Of a DNA stretch of 64,000 bases, positions 1-9,756 are shown piece by piece. Under the pieces are notes generated by a model that was not told where the DNA came from, ran no database searches, and saw only the letters and a program-made list of their open reading frames with translations. The position numbers and the translations under genes were made by a program. How positions within the stretch are numbered: position 1 is the stretch's first letter; each line of letters opens with the position of its first letter. Source of the DNA: Lathyrus oleraceus (Eukaryota; Streptophyta; Magnoliopsida; Fabales; Fabaceae); contig NC_066584.1 in NCBI RefSeq assembly GCF_024323335.1, positions 429,574,319 to 429,638,318 of the forward strand. The letters are read 5' to 3'.

Positions 1-139
1 GAAAACTTCCTTACTTCAGAAAGCTCATGTTTCAGAGTCAACAAGAAATATTCTTAGAATCTAATCAAGAATTATGAAGACTTAAACACTTTAATATACA
101 TATTTTCATTCCAGACATAAATCCATAAATATTTTTTTT

Positions 140-828
140 AGAATGAGAACAAATCTATCTTCAGCAAAGGGTTTTGTAAAGATATCAGCTCATTGGTTGT
201 CTGTATCAACAAATTTTAGATGAAAAATACCCTTCTAAACATAGTCACGTAAAAAGTGATGTTTAATTTCAATATTCTTAGACCTAGAATGCAAGATATG
301 ATTCTTAGATAAACAAATTGCAGAAGTACTATCATAGAGAATAGGAATGTTAGTCTCAAATATCTGATAATCTTTCAGCTAACTCCTCATCCAGAGTATT
401 TGAGTGTTGCATCCAGAATATGCAATATATTCAACTTCGACTATTGAAAGCACAATTGTTGATTGTCTCTTGGTGAACCATGAGATCGGATTGTCTCCCA
501 GAAATTGACAACTTCTAGAAGTTCTTTTCCTTTCTATTATATCTCCAGCATAGTCAACATCGCAATAGACTACTAATTTGTATTCACTTGATTTTCTATA
601 AAACAAACCAAGGTTAGTAGTACCTTTCAGATACCTAAAGATTCTCTTAGCAATAGTTAAATGAGTTTCCCTAGGATCAGATTGGAAGAAATCATATAAG
701 CAGACACTAAATAAAGTATCAGGTCTATAAGCGGTTAGATAAAGGAGAGAACTTATCATACCTATGAATAACTTCAGATTTACCTTACTGCTTACCTCTT
801 CTTTTTCAAGAATACATGTATGATGCAT
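140..828 (-). pseudogene. copia RNase H domain (decayed)
   Basis: RNase H degrades the RNA strand of the RNA:DNA hybrid during reverse transcription. The frame opens with the RT-RNase H connector (SLLYLTAYRPD, then FRYLKGTTNLGL), followed by the RNase H core: the acidic first strand VVYCDVDYAGD, QFLGDNPISW and a degraded SIVEVEYIAYSGC where the family has the second acidic residue. It continues past the stop near 379 into ILYDSTSAICLSKN, then HHFLRDYV and the typical end FTKPFAEDRF near 160. It is in the same frame as the RT upstream on this strand (853-1857), separated by in-frame stops. Dead copy; identity confident. Confidence 0.85.
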
Positions 829-830
829 TG

Positions 831-1857
831 GAGTCTTTAATTGCTTACATTATTATAAGTTAAACTTCTTCAGAAGTTCCTTTGTATATTTTCTCTGATG
901 AATATATGTTCCTTCTGAACGTTGATCAATCTGGATTCTCATAAATAACTTGAGTTCTCCCATCAATCTTATTTCAAATTCTGCCTGCATTAACTTAGCA
1001 AAATCCTTGCACAACGAAGCATTAGAAGAACCTAAAATAATATCATCAACATAAATTTGCAAAACCAGAATATCATTCTTAAAGTTTTTGCAAAATAGAG
1101 TTGTGTCCACTTTCCCTCTAGTAAAATTATTTTCCAAAAGGAAGTTACTTAGTCTATCATACCAAGCTCTGGGAGCTTGTTTCAGACCATATAATGATTT
1201 TTTCAGTTTAAAAACAAAGTCAGGATTTAGAGAGCTTTCAAAATCAGGAGGTTGATGCACATATGCTTCTTCAGAAATATATCAATTTAAGAATGCACTC
1301 TTAACATCCATCTGATAAAGGATAATGTTATGATTCACTACAAACGAAATTAAGAGACAAATAGACTCTAACCTGGAAACTGGAGAAAAGGTTTTTGTAT
1401 AGTTTATACCTTTTTGCTGAATATAACCTTGTGCTACAAGTCGAGCCTTATTTCTGACAACCTCACCCTTCTCATTGAGCTTTTTTATTAAGACCCATCT
1501 GGTTCTAATGACATGGAAGCATTTTGGTTTTTGAACAAGATCCTGAACATCGTTTATGGTGAATTGATTCAATTCCTCTTTCATAGCCAGAATCCATTCA
1601 TTATCCAGAAGATCTTCATCAATAGATGTGGGTTCTATCAGAGATATAAAACCTAGAAAAGTATCTTCAGAAGGTTTAAATAAAGATCTAGTTCTGATTA
1701 GAGCATTTTTATCTCCTAGAATTAGTTCCTCAGAATGAGAGGTTTTTGATCTATTATTCTTCTGATGAGTTGGACCAATGACAACTTCTGGTTGAGTCAT
1801 ATCTAAGTCATTTGCTTCAGATTCTTTAGCTTTTCCTTCTGAGTCTTTTTTCTCCAT
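831..1857 (-). pseudogene. copia reverse transcriptase domain (decayed)
   Basis: RT copies element RNA into DNA inside the cytoplasmic particle. One minus-strand frame runs from 1857 to the RNase H with only isolated stops, one near 1270-1280 and two near 840. Visible motifs are NEWILAMKEELNQF near the start, TRWVLIKKLNEKGEVVRNKARLVAQGY, the segment FSPVSRLESI, YQMDVKSAFLN, KSLYGLKQAPRAWYDRL and the catalytic LQIYVDDIILGS. This is the canonical Ty1/copia RVT_2 layout. The integrase upstream is in a different frame, so at least one frameshift lies near 1850. Confidence 0.88.
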
Positions 1858-2797
1858 AATCCGTATCCTTGGATTCTGAAAGATTGATCTTTAAATCTGC
1901 AAATTTCTCAACTAGCTTTGACTTTCCAGGGTCAAGCTTATCATTGAATCTAACATGAATTGATTCTTCAACAATTTGTGTTTCAGTGTTAAAGATTTTG
2001 TAGCCTTTAGACAAGTCAGAATATCCTAACAATAAACATTTTTTGTGCTTTAGAATCAAACTTGCACAGATTCTTTTTAGTGTTCAACATAAAACATTCG
2101 CATCTGAAAGGATGAAAGTAAGAAATGTTGGGCTTTTTATTCTTCCACAATTCATAAGGAGTCTTACCCATAATAGGTCTGATAGAAATCCTGTTATGAA
2201 TATAACATTTTGTGTTAATTTCTTTTGCCTATAAATGCTTAGCCGTGTCAGTTTCTTGGATCATGGTGTGAGCCATTTCTTGCAAATTCTTATTCTTCCT
2301 TTCTACAACCCCATTTAGCTGTGGAGTTCTAGGACATGAGAAATAATGGGAAATTCCATTTGAATCAAAAATATTTTCAAAATTTTTTCAAATTCGCCCC
2401 CATGATCACTTCTGACTCTGACTATTTTGCAGTTCATTTCTATTTGCACTAGTGAGAAGACAGTAGAGAACATAGAATGTGACTCATCCTTGTGTTTCAA
2501 GAACTTTACCCATATCCAGCGACTATTGTCATCAACAGTGACTAATCCATACTTATTTCCATTGATAGAGGCATTTTTCAATGGTCTAAACAAATCAATG
2601 TGCAGAAGTTCTAACGGTCGAAAGGTAGAAACAACAGTTTTCACTTTGAAAGATGTTTTAGAAAACTTTCCTTTCTGACATGCTTCACAAAGAGCATCTG
2701 AAGTGAACTTCAGATTGGGTAAGCCTCTGACTAATCCAAGCTTATTTAGTTGAGAAATACTTCTTATGCTAACATGGACCAAACGTCTGTGACAGAC
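1858..2797 (-). pseudogene. copia integrase (decayed)
   Basis: Integrase inserts the cDNA into the genome. On the minus strand the zinc-binding region ends in CEACQKGK (about 2690), preceded by RLVHVSIRSISQL. The first catalytic aspartate lies in LLHIDLFRP and the second in VRSDHGGEFE. The catalytic glutamate context NGVVERKN is readable near 2305, in another frame from the first part, so a frameshift separates the second aspartate from the glutamate. The C-terminal GKTPYELW context lies near 2150. Further downstream, 1826-2059 carries the GYSDLSKGYKIFN segment that follows the core in this family. Dead copy. Confidence 0.82.
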
Positions 2798-3150
2798 CTA
2801 TTGCTCCTCATTAACAGACATTAGACATTTTACATTTTGATCCTCAAGACCAGAAAGTCTGATTTTGTAAATGTTGTTCTTTCTCTTTCCGTTAAAAAGG
2901 ATTGTACCATCTTTCTGACTAACAATCTTATAGGACTTTTGATTAAAAATGATATGATAACCATTGTCACTAAGATGACTAATAGACAATAGGTTATGCA
3001 TCAAGCCATCAACTAAAAGAACATTAGTAATAAAAGGAAGGTTATAGTTACCAATTGTTCTAGAGACAGTGATCTTTCCTTTCTAGTTTCCTCCGAAACC
3101 AACGAAGCCTCCAGGATTAAGTTCCAAATCTTGGAACATATACCTTATAC
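2798..3150 (-). pseudogene. copia GAG-pre-integrase region (decayed)
   Basis: The segment MHNLLSISHLSDNGYHIIF and the following short hydrophilic stretch match the GAG-pre-integrase domain that precedes integrase in Ty1/copia polyproteins. It is in the same frame as the integrase start, separated by one stop near 2795. Further upstream on this strand, 3005-3150 reads as the end of the protease/spacer area, but I could not identify a protease active site. No functional product is expected. Confidence 0.7.
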
Positions 3151-4011
3151 CCATCATGTGTCGTGAGCATCCACTGTCCGGGTACCATGACTAGTGTTTC
3201 AGCTGAGCTGTTAAGGATGTATGCAACATAAATTATTTTATCCTTAGGTACCCACTTTATGGGTCCTCTCTTGTTGGTTTTCCCAGAGTTTCTTATAACT
3301 TTTGGTCTTTTAGCAGAAGGATAATCATGAAGAATTTATGCATGATACTTAGGTTTCTGAACTAAGTTCTTATCTTTTGTATGTTTCTGTGTCTATGCAG
3401 AAATATCAAGCTCAGTGCCAGCAGGCACGAAATGCTCATAGAGAGGTTTTGGTTTTACCTTTTGACTTTCGTCAGGTTTTATAGTTTCTGTACAACCTAA
3501 ACCTTTCTTGACATTTTTGCTAACTCCATAGATCAGAGAAGCCATTTTACTTATATCTATGCTTTTAGTTAGAAAGTACATGAATGGTCTGTCATATCTA
3601 ACAACGCTATCAGTACCAGAAGCTTATGAGATTATTTCCTCCTCTAGTTTTGAATTTTTTTCTTTTTAAAGCAGAGTTGTTAATTTCTAAAGAAAATACT
3701 TTCTCATTTAGAGAGGAAATGTCTTTCTCAAGCTCACTGTGAGTTTCATAAGAAACCACTTGGACTTGTTTAAGGTGCTTGTATTTACTCTAAAGACTCT
3801 GCTACTTTTCCAGCATTTCAGAGAGACATGATTCAAGACAGGACGAGATAGGTTAGAAAATACCTCTACAGAATCAGAGTCAGATTATGATTCTGATAAT
3901 ACCTTATCTTCTGGTTCTTCAGAACCTTCAGGATCATCTATAGTTTCCATCAATGCAACATTGGGTTTTTCTTTGTCAAAATCTTCTTCTTTGGACTCTG
4001 AGTCATCCTAT
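3151..4011 (-). pseudogene. copia gag/protease remnant, poorly preserved
   Basis: About 860 bases of copia-derived sequence with several frame breaks. Short readable pieces (3393-3581 and acidic stretches near 3880-3980 rich in Glu/Ser/Asp) fit the linker between gag and protease in SIRE-like elements. I see no complete CCHC knuckle and no DTG/DSG protease motif. The low confidence reflects the lack of a diagnostic motif; assignment is mainly by position upstream of the integrase on the same strand. Confidence 0.45.
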
Positions 4012-4509
4012 GTAGCTTTTCACCAGGGTGCACCTGGGCACGATATTAAGAATTGTTATCCGCTGAAGTATGAGGTGTAGAAGCTTATGAAGAGTGGCAT
4101 GGTGTCTTTTGAAGACCGCACGCCTAATGTGAAGGCTAATCCTTTGCCCGCTCATGGGAATTATTCAGTGAACATGGTGGACAATTGTCCTGGTGAATTC
4201 AAATTTTTTGATGTCCGGTTTAACCGAAGATCTTTGGTGCAAATGCACAAAGATATTTGTTTGGTGAGTGACTGTGAACATGATCACGATGGTTGTGATA
4301 TTTGTAGTGTGAACCCAAGATGGTGTGGTGTAGTGAAAAGGGACATCCAGTGTCTGATGGATGAAGGCATGATCCAGATTGTTCAATCCCGTCATGTAGA
4401 TGATGACGTCAATGTCATAGTGCCCGTTTTTAAGCAATCAGAGCGGTTGGTGATCCAATAGGATAGCAGTAGCAGTAACAAGAATGTCAGCAATAGATCA
4501 GTATCGTCG
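4012..4509 (+). pseudogene. E1 gag C-terminus with zinc-knuckle remnant
   Basis: Gag packages element RNA in the virus-like particle. The frame starts mid-protein with a knuckle-like FHQGAPGHDIKNC whose first cysteine is absent at the junction with copia DNA. It continues as YPLKYEV, GMVSFEDRTPNVKANPLPAHGN, then CEHDHDGCDICSVNPRWC and DVNVIVPVF, wording typical of Ogre-type gag-pro. In-frame stops lie at 4078 (TAG, where relatives have Gln) and 4459 (TAG). The same frame continues into the protease exon, so there is no frameshift here. Confidence 0.8.
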
Positions 4510-5864
4510 TTGGTAATACGGTTAGTGGGCCCAGTCCTGTATGCATCTGATAAGGTTGTACCGTATCAATACAATGCTATGATGATAGAGAATGGTCAAG
4601 AGGTCCCGTTACCTACGACCAGTTCAGGGGTGAGCATTGCAGATATTACAAAGGTGACCCGCAGTGGTCGAGTTTTTGGACCGGTATTCCCAGAGAATAG
4701 AGAAGAAATAGTGGTTGGTAAGAGGGCGGAGGTGCCTATTGTAGATCCTGTTGGTTGTTCAAAGGATAAGTCTGGTGAATCCAGCAATTTGAAAGCCAAT
4801 GATGATGATGAGGTACTCCGACTGATTAAGAGGAGCGAATTCAATGTGGTTGAGCAGTTTCTCCAGACTCCCTCGAAGATTTTCGTGTTGTCTCTGCTTT
4901 TGAATTCTGAAGCGCACAGAGAAGAAGTCCAGAGAGTTCTTGAACAAGCATATGTGGAGCAGGATGTTACTGTGGATCAATTTGATCACATTGTGGCTAA
5001 CATCACTTCATGCAATAATTTGAGCTTTTGCGATGAAGAACTCCCTGAGGAGGAAAGAAATCACAATCTGGCTTTGCATATTTCGATGAATTGCAAAGAA
5101 TATGCTTTGTCAAATGTGCTCGTTGACACCGGTTCGTCACTCAATGTGCTTCTGAAGTCAACATTGTCAAAGTTATCTTATCAAGGAGCTCCCATGAGGT
5201 AAAGTGGAGTAATTGTCAAAGCTTTTGATGGCTCGCGCAAGACGGTTATTGGAGAAGTGGACCTTCTAGTCAAGATAGGTCCAAGTGATTTTCAAATTAC
5301 TTTCCAGGTAATGGATATTCACCCGGTCTACAGATGTTTATTGGGAAGGACATGGATTCATGAAGCAGGAGTTGTTACTTCCACTATGCATCAGAAGCTT
5401 AAATTTGTCAAGAATGGAAAAATGGTGATTGTGGGAGGTGAGAAGACGTTGTTGGTTAGCCATTTGTCATCTTTCTCGTATGTGGAAGCTGAGGATGAGG
5501 TTGGAACTCTGTTCCAAGCCTTATCTATTGATGCTGAGAAGAGAGTTGGGGCACCTATGTCCTCTCTAAAAGATGCTCAGAAGATTGTTGAAGAAGGTCT
5601 TGTTGATCAATGGGGGCGCGTGGTAGAGGCCTCCGACAATAAGGGAAGAACTGGTTTGGGGTTCCATAAGGGCTCGTCAACTGTTAGATCTGAAGAGATG
5701 CAACTTAGCTTCCGTAGCGAAGGGTTTATTCATGGGAATGAACAACACTTAGTTGTTGTGCTAGAGGACAATGAAGAGGAAGACTGCGCCAACCTTGTTA
5801 CGCATGGAGGGACATGCAACAATTGGACTGTTGTTGATATTCCTGTTATTTTGCATCGATCTAA
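4510..5864 (+). pseudogene. E1 aspartic protease exon
   Basis: The retroviral-type aspartic protease cleaves the polyprotein. The active-site motif VLVDTGSS is at about 5116-5139 (DTG at 5125-5133), and the second conserved patch PVYRCLLGRTWIH lies near 5320-5360. Upstream is the gag-protease linker with VTRSGRVFGP, and downstream an acidic tail (DNEEED) ending in VDIPVILHRS. One in-frame stop (TAA, 5200-5202) falls between the DTG loop and the rest of the domain, so the enzyme could not be made intact. The coding frame runs directly into a GT donor at 5865, which fits the spliced intron described for Ogre elements. Confidence 0.85.
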
Positions 5865-6115
5865 GTAATTTCTTTTATATTTTAAAATCCTTCTCCTATG
5901 CCTAAGGGAGAAGTGAACATTGTTTGGGCATTTTAAATTGATCATCAATAAAATTAATCATATTCATCCACATCTTTGATGTTTATTTTTACTTTTTGCG
6001 TTATTCTGAAAGTGGTAATCACAAAAAACATAAATAAACAATATAATTGTCCATCAGCATAATATTTGGTCACAAATTCACTTCTCTAAAATCAAAATAT
6101 CAAATCATTAGGCAG
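5865..6115 (+). other. E1 intron between protease and RT (Ogre-type)
   Basis: This 251-nt, AT-rich, GT...AG interval has donor GTAATT at 5865 and acceptor TTAGGCAG ending at 6115. Joining 5864 to 6116 restores one reading frame from the protease tail into the segment before RT (NPIEYND, then FPVFEAEEE), whereas unspliced reading hits a stop at 5866-5868. An intron at this position is an established hallmark of Ogre elements, where partial splicing controls gag-pro versus pol output. A 7-bp hairpin (CTTCTCC 5890-5896 with GGAGAAG 5907-5913) sits 25 nt after the donor and is repeated in E2. Confidence 0.82.
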
Positions 6116-7139
6116 GTTAGTTCCTAACCCCATTGAATACAATGATCCTTCTCCTTCTCCAAATTTTAAATTTCCTGTGTTTGAAGCCGAGGAGGAAAGT
6201 GATGTAGAAGTGAGTGAGGAATTGTCTCGTCTTCTGGAGCAAGATGAAAAGATTATTCATCCGTTTGAAGAACAGATTGAGCTAGTCAACTTGGGTTCCA
6301 AAGATGATGTGAAGGAAGTCAAGATTGGGTCTTGACTGTGTCCAGATGCTAAGAAGGGGTTGATTGATCTTCTTCGAGAGTATTCAGATGTGTTTGTTTG
6401 GTCCTATCAAGACATGCCTGGGTTGGATTCTGATATTGTGGAGCATAGATTGTCGTTGAAGCCAGAATGCCCGCCAATCAAGCAGAAGTTGAGAAGAACG
6501 CATCCTGATATGGCTGTGAAGATCAAAGAGGAAGTTCAGAAGCAGATTGATGTCAGTTTCCTTGTGATTGCTGAGTATCCGCAATGGGTGGCCAATATTG
6601 TGCCTGTGCCGAAGAAAGACGGAAAAGTCTGCATGTGTGTCGATTATCGAGATTTGAATAAAGCCAGTCCGAAAGATGATTTCCCTCTGCCACACATTGA
6701 TATGTTGGTAGACAATACTGCTAAATTCAAAGTCTTTTCATTTATGGATGGATTTTCCGGATATAATCAAATCAAGATGGCACCCGAGGACATGGAGAAG
6801 ACCACATTCATTATACCCTGGGGAACATTATGTTATAGAGTGATGCCTTTCGGTCTAAAGAATGTTGGTGCAACTTACTAGAGAGCAATGACTACTCTTT
6901 TTCATGATATGATGCATAAAGAGATTGAAGTGTATGTCGATGACATGATTGCTAAATCAATTTATGAAGAAGAACATGTTGAGCATTTGTTGAAGTTATT
7001 CCAGCGTTTGAGGAAGTATAAACTTCGCTTGAATCCCAATAAGTGTACTTTTGGTGTTCGTTCTGGTAAGTTGTTGGGCTTTATTGTCAGCGAGAAGGGT
7101 ATTGGAGTTGATCCTGCCAAGGTCAAAGCAATATAAGAG
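6116..7139 (+). pseudogene. E1 reverse transcriptase
   Basis: RT makes cDNA from element RNA. Domain landmarks in order: acidic N-terminal segment (6130-6330), FVWSYQDMPGLD, PIKQKLRR, the palm segment VPKKDGKVCMCVDYRDLNKA, SFMDGFSGYNQI, VMPFGLKNVGATY and catalytic YVDD at 6933-6944, then LNPNKCTFGV. In-frame stops are at 6334 (TGA), 6879 (TAG) and 7134 (TAA). The last two stand where relatives have Gln, consistent with C-to-T changes. There is no frameshift within the domain. Typical Tat RT length. Non-functional because of the stops. Confidence 0.9.
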
Positions 7140-7740
7140 ATGCTTGCGCCCAAAACTGAGAAGCAAGTCAGAGGTTTTCTCGGCCGCATGAATTATATTT
7201 CCAGATTCATTTCCCACATGACTGCCACATGTGCGCCTATATTCAAGCTTCTTCGGAAAGATCAGTCTTGTGATTGGACTGAAGATTTCCAGAAAGCATT
7301 TGATAGTATCAAAGAATATTTGCTTGAACCTTTGATTTTGTCACCACCTGTTGAAGGAAGACCGTTGATCATGTATTTGATTGTGCTAGAAAATAGTATG
7401 GGTTGTGTTCTTGGTCAGCAAGATGAGATTGGAAAGAAAGAATTTGCAATTTACTACCTCAGTAAGAAGTTCACCGACTGTGAGACTTTGTATTCTATGC
7501 TTGAGAAGACTTGTTGTGCATTGGCTTGGGCTGCTAAGCGTCTGTGCCAGTATATGTTGAATCATACCACTTAGTTGATATCCAAAATGGATCCAATCAA
7601 GTATATATTTGAGAAGCCTGCTTTGACTGGGAGAATTGCTCGTTGGCGGATGTTGTTATCAGAGTATGATATCGAATATCGATCTCAGAAAGCGATTAAA
7701 GGTAGTATCTTGGCTGACCATTTGGCTCACCAACCAATTG
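7140..7740 (+). pseudogene. E1 first RNase H (retroviral type, degenerate)
   Basis: Follows the RT connection (QVRGFLGRMNYISRFI, then PIFKLLRKDQ). The RNase H fold reads PLIMYLIVLENSMGCVLGQ, FAIYYLSKKFTDCE, then YSMLEKTCCALAWAAKRL. The usual first acidic residue (LYLDVSD in most gypsy elements) is Ile/Val here. Loss of the first RNase H active site is known in Tat elements, whose second aRNH is thought to supply the activity, so this need not be decay. One stop at 7572 (TAG, where Trp is usual) is decay. Confidence 0.82.
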
Positions 7741-8290
7741 AAGATTATCAGTCAGTGCAGTATGATTTTCCAGATGAAGAGATTTTGTACTTGAAAATGA
7801 AAGATTGTGATGAACCATTGCTAGGAGAAGGGCCAGAACCTGGTTCCCGTTGGGGCATGGTATTTGATGGAGTTGTTAATCAATATGGAAATGGAATTGG
7901 GGCAATAATCATTACTCCTCAAGGCACACATTTACCATTTACAGCTAGATTGACTTTCAAGTGTACAAACAACATGGCAAAATATGAAGCTTGCATTATA
8001 GGGCTTGAAGAGGCCATGAATCTCATAATCAACTATTTGGATGTCTTCGGTGATTCTGATTTGCTTGTGAATCAGATCAAAGGAGAATGGGAGACAAATC
8101 AACCCGGTTTAATACCATATAGAGATTATGCGATGAGGATTTCAACTTTCTTTACAAGGGTTGAATTTCATCATATTCCACGAGATGAGAACCGGATGGC
8201 AGATGCTCTTGCAACGTTGGCATCAATGATTGTAGTAAAGTATTGGAATGAAGTTCCCAATCTATCTGTAATGTGTCTTGGTAGGCCAGC
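7741..8290 (+). pseudogene. E1 second RNase H (archaeal type, aRNH)
   Basis: An extra RNase H between the first RNase H and integrase is diagnostic of the Tat lineage. Active-site positions are visible: Asp in WGMVFDG, Glu in KYEACIIGLEEA, Asp in VFGDSDLLVNQI, and Asp/Asn in HHIPRDENRMADALATLAS. It shares one frame with its neighbours from 7575 to 8582 and is itself unbroken. A closely related copy, on the minus strand, is in E3 (37601-38467). Confidence 0.87.
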
Positions 8291-9565
8291 TCATGCGTTT
8301 GCTGTTGAAGAGATCAAAGACGAGAAGTCGTGGTATTATGACATCAAGTGTTTTCTCCAAAGTCATATTTACCCGCCTGCGGCATCTTTGAAAGATAAGA
8401 AGACTTTGAGAAGATTAGCCGGTAATTTCTACTTGAATGGTGATATATTGTACAAGAGAAGCTTCGACATGGTTTTGCTCAGATGCGTGGATAGACACGA
8501 AGCAGACTTGTTAATGACCGAAGTGCATGAAGGTTCCTTTGGTACTCATTCCAATGGACATGCAATGGCAAAGAAGATGTTGTGAGCAGGTTACTATTGG
8601 CTGACAATAGAATTTGACGGTTGCAAATTTGTGAAGAAATGCCACAAGTGTCAAATTTATGCTGATAAGATTCATGTTCCTCCGACACTATTGAATGTTA
8701 TCTCTTCTCCATGTGGGGAATTGATATGATTGGGATGATTGAGCCCAAAGCTTCGAATGGACATCATTTCATTTTGGTGGCAATTGACTACTTCACAAAA
8801 TGGGTTGAAGCGGCATCGTATGCAAATGTAACCAAGCAAATCGTTGTAAGGTTTATCAAGAATCAGATCATATGTCGTTATTGTGTGCCAAGCAAGATCA
8901 TTAATGATAATGGATCGAACTTGAAAAACAATATGGTGGAAGCTCTTTGCAAAGACTTCAAGATTGCACATCATAATTCTTCTCCCTACTGACCCAAGAT
9001 TAATGGGGTTGTTGAAGCTGCGAACAAGAACATCAAGAAGATTATCCAGAAGATAGTTATCACGTACAAGGATTGGCATGAGATGCTCCCATTTGCTTTG
9101 CATGGGTATCATACATTTGTCCACACTTCAATAGGGGCAACCCCTTTCTCTCTCGTTTATGGTATGGAAGAAATGCTCCCCGTAGAGGTTAAGGTTCCTT
9201 CGTTATGTGTGCTCATGGAAGCCAAATTGACTGAAGCTGAATGGTGTCAGACCAGGTTTGATCAGTTGAATTTGATAGAAGAGAAGAGATTGACTGCCAT
9301 GTGTCATGGTCAGTTATATCAGCAGAGAATGAAGAAAGCTTTTGATAAGAAGGTCAAACCTCGAGTGTTCAGAGAAGGAGACCTTGTGCTCAAGAAGATT
9401 TTATCGTTCAAGCCAGACTCAAAAGGAAAATGGACTCCCAATTATGAAGGCCCATATGTTGTTAAGAGAGCCTTTTCAGGCGATGCATTGATTCTTCCAA
9501 CTATGGATGGTGAAGATTTCACTCGTCTTGTGAATGCAGATGCAGTCAAGAAATACTTCGCCTAA
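8291..9565 (+). pseudogene. E1 integrase
   Basis: Zinc-binding HHCC region: EVHEGSFGTHSNGH then KKCHKCQIY. The catalytic DDE core has Asp in MWGIDMIG, Asp in IINDNGSNLKN, and Glu in INGVVEAANKN. The C-terminal region runs MKKAFDKKVKPRVF, then KWTPNYEGPYVVKRAFSG, ending at 9565. Breaks: TGA at 8583 and TGA at 8990, both where Arg (CGA) would be expected, and a frameshift near 8700 between the zinc region and the first Asp. No chromodomain, as expected for Tat. Confidence 0.88.
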
Positions 9566-9585
9566 AAAAATATATATAAAAGAAC

Positions 9586-9756
9586 AACTCGCTAAGTTGA
9601 AAACCCGAAAGGGCGGCTTAGGCAAAAATGAGCGTCTCGGTGGATTGAAAACCCGAAAGGGCGATCCAGGCAAAAATTAGAGACATAAAACAGAAAGAAT
9701 TTCCCGATAAGTTGAGTACCCCACCTTGGGGCAACTTATGCAAAAATTAGGGATTA
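9586..9756 (+). other. Candidate three-hairpin RNA module downstream of integrase (E1)
   Basis: Three successive hairpins lie just after the integrase stop, each followed by GCAAAAAT. Hairpin 1: CTAAGTTG (9592) with CGGCTTAG (9614), top stem CCC-GAAA-GGG. Hairpin 2: outer GTCTC (9634) with GAGAC (9680), inner GGATTG with CGATCC, top stem again CCC-GAAA-GGG. Hairpin 3: outer TCCC (9702) with GGGA (9750), inner ATAAGTTG (9707) with CAACTTAT (9732), top CCCC with GGGG. Paired arms differ between hairpins but still pair. The same module is in E2 at 21762-21932. The pairing is directly visible; an RNA-level role is inferred. Confidence 0.7.

Larger units (their letters stand above)
1..4011 (-). 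mobile_element. Truncated Ty1/copia retrotransposon (SIRE/Maximus-like), internal part only
   Basis: Read on the minus strand, the domains run gag/spacer, GAG-pre-integrase zinc finger, integrase, RT, RNase H. Integrase before RT is the Ty1/copia order. Stops and frame changes break the reading frame throughout, so this is a dead copy. No LTR is visible: the left side runs off the window and the right side stops abruptly against plus-strand Ty3/gypsy gag near 4011 without a terminal repeat. Placement near SIRE/Maximus rests on RT and RNase H wording I recognise (for example TLFCKNF, RMTS-type RNase H context) and is a family-level inference. Confidence 0.85.
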
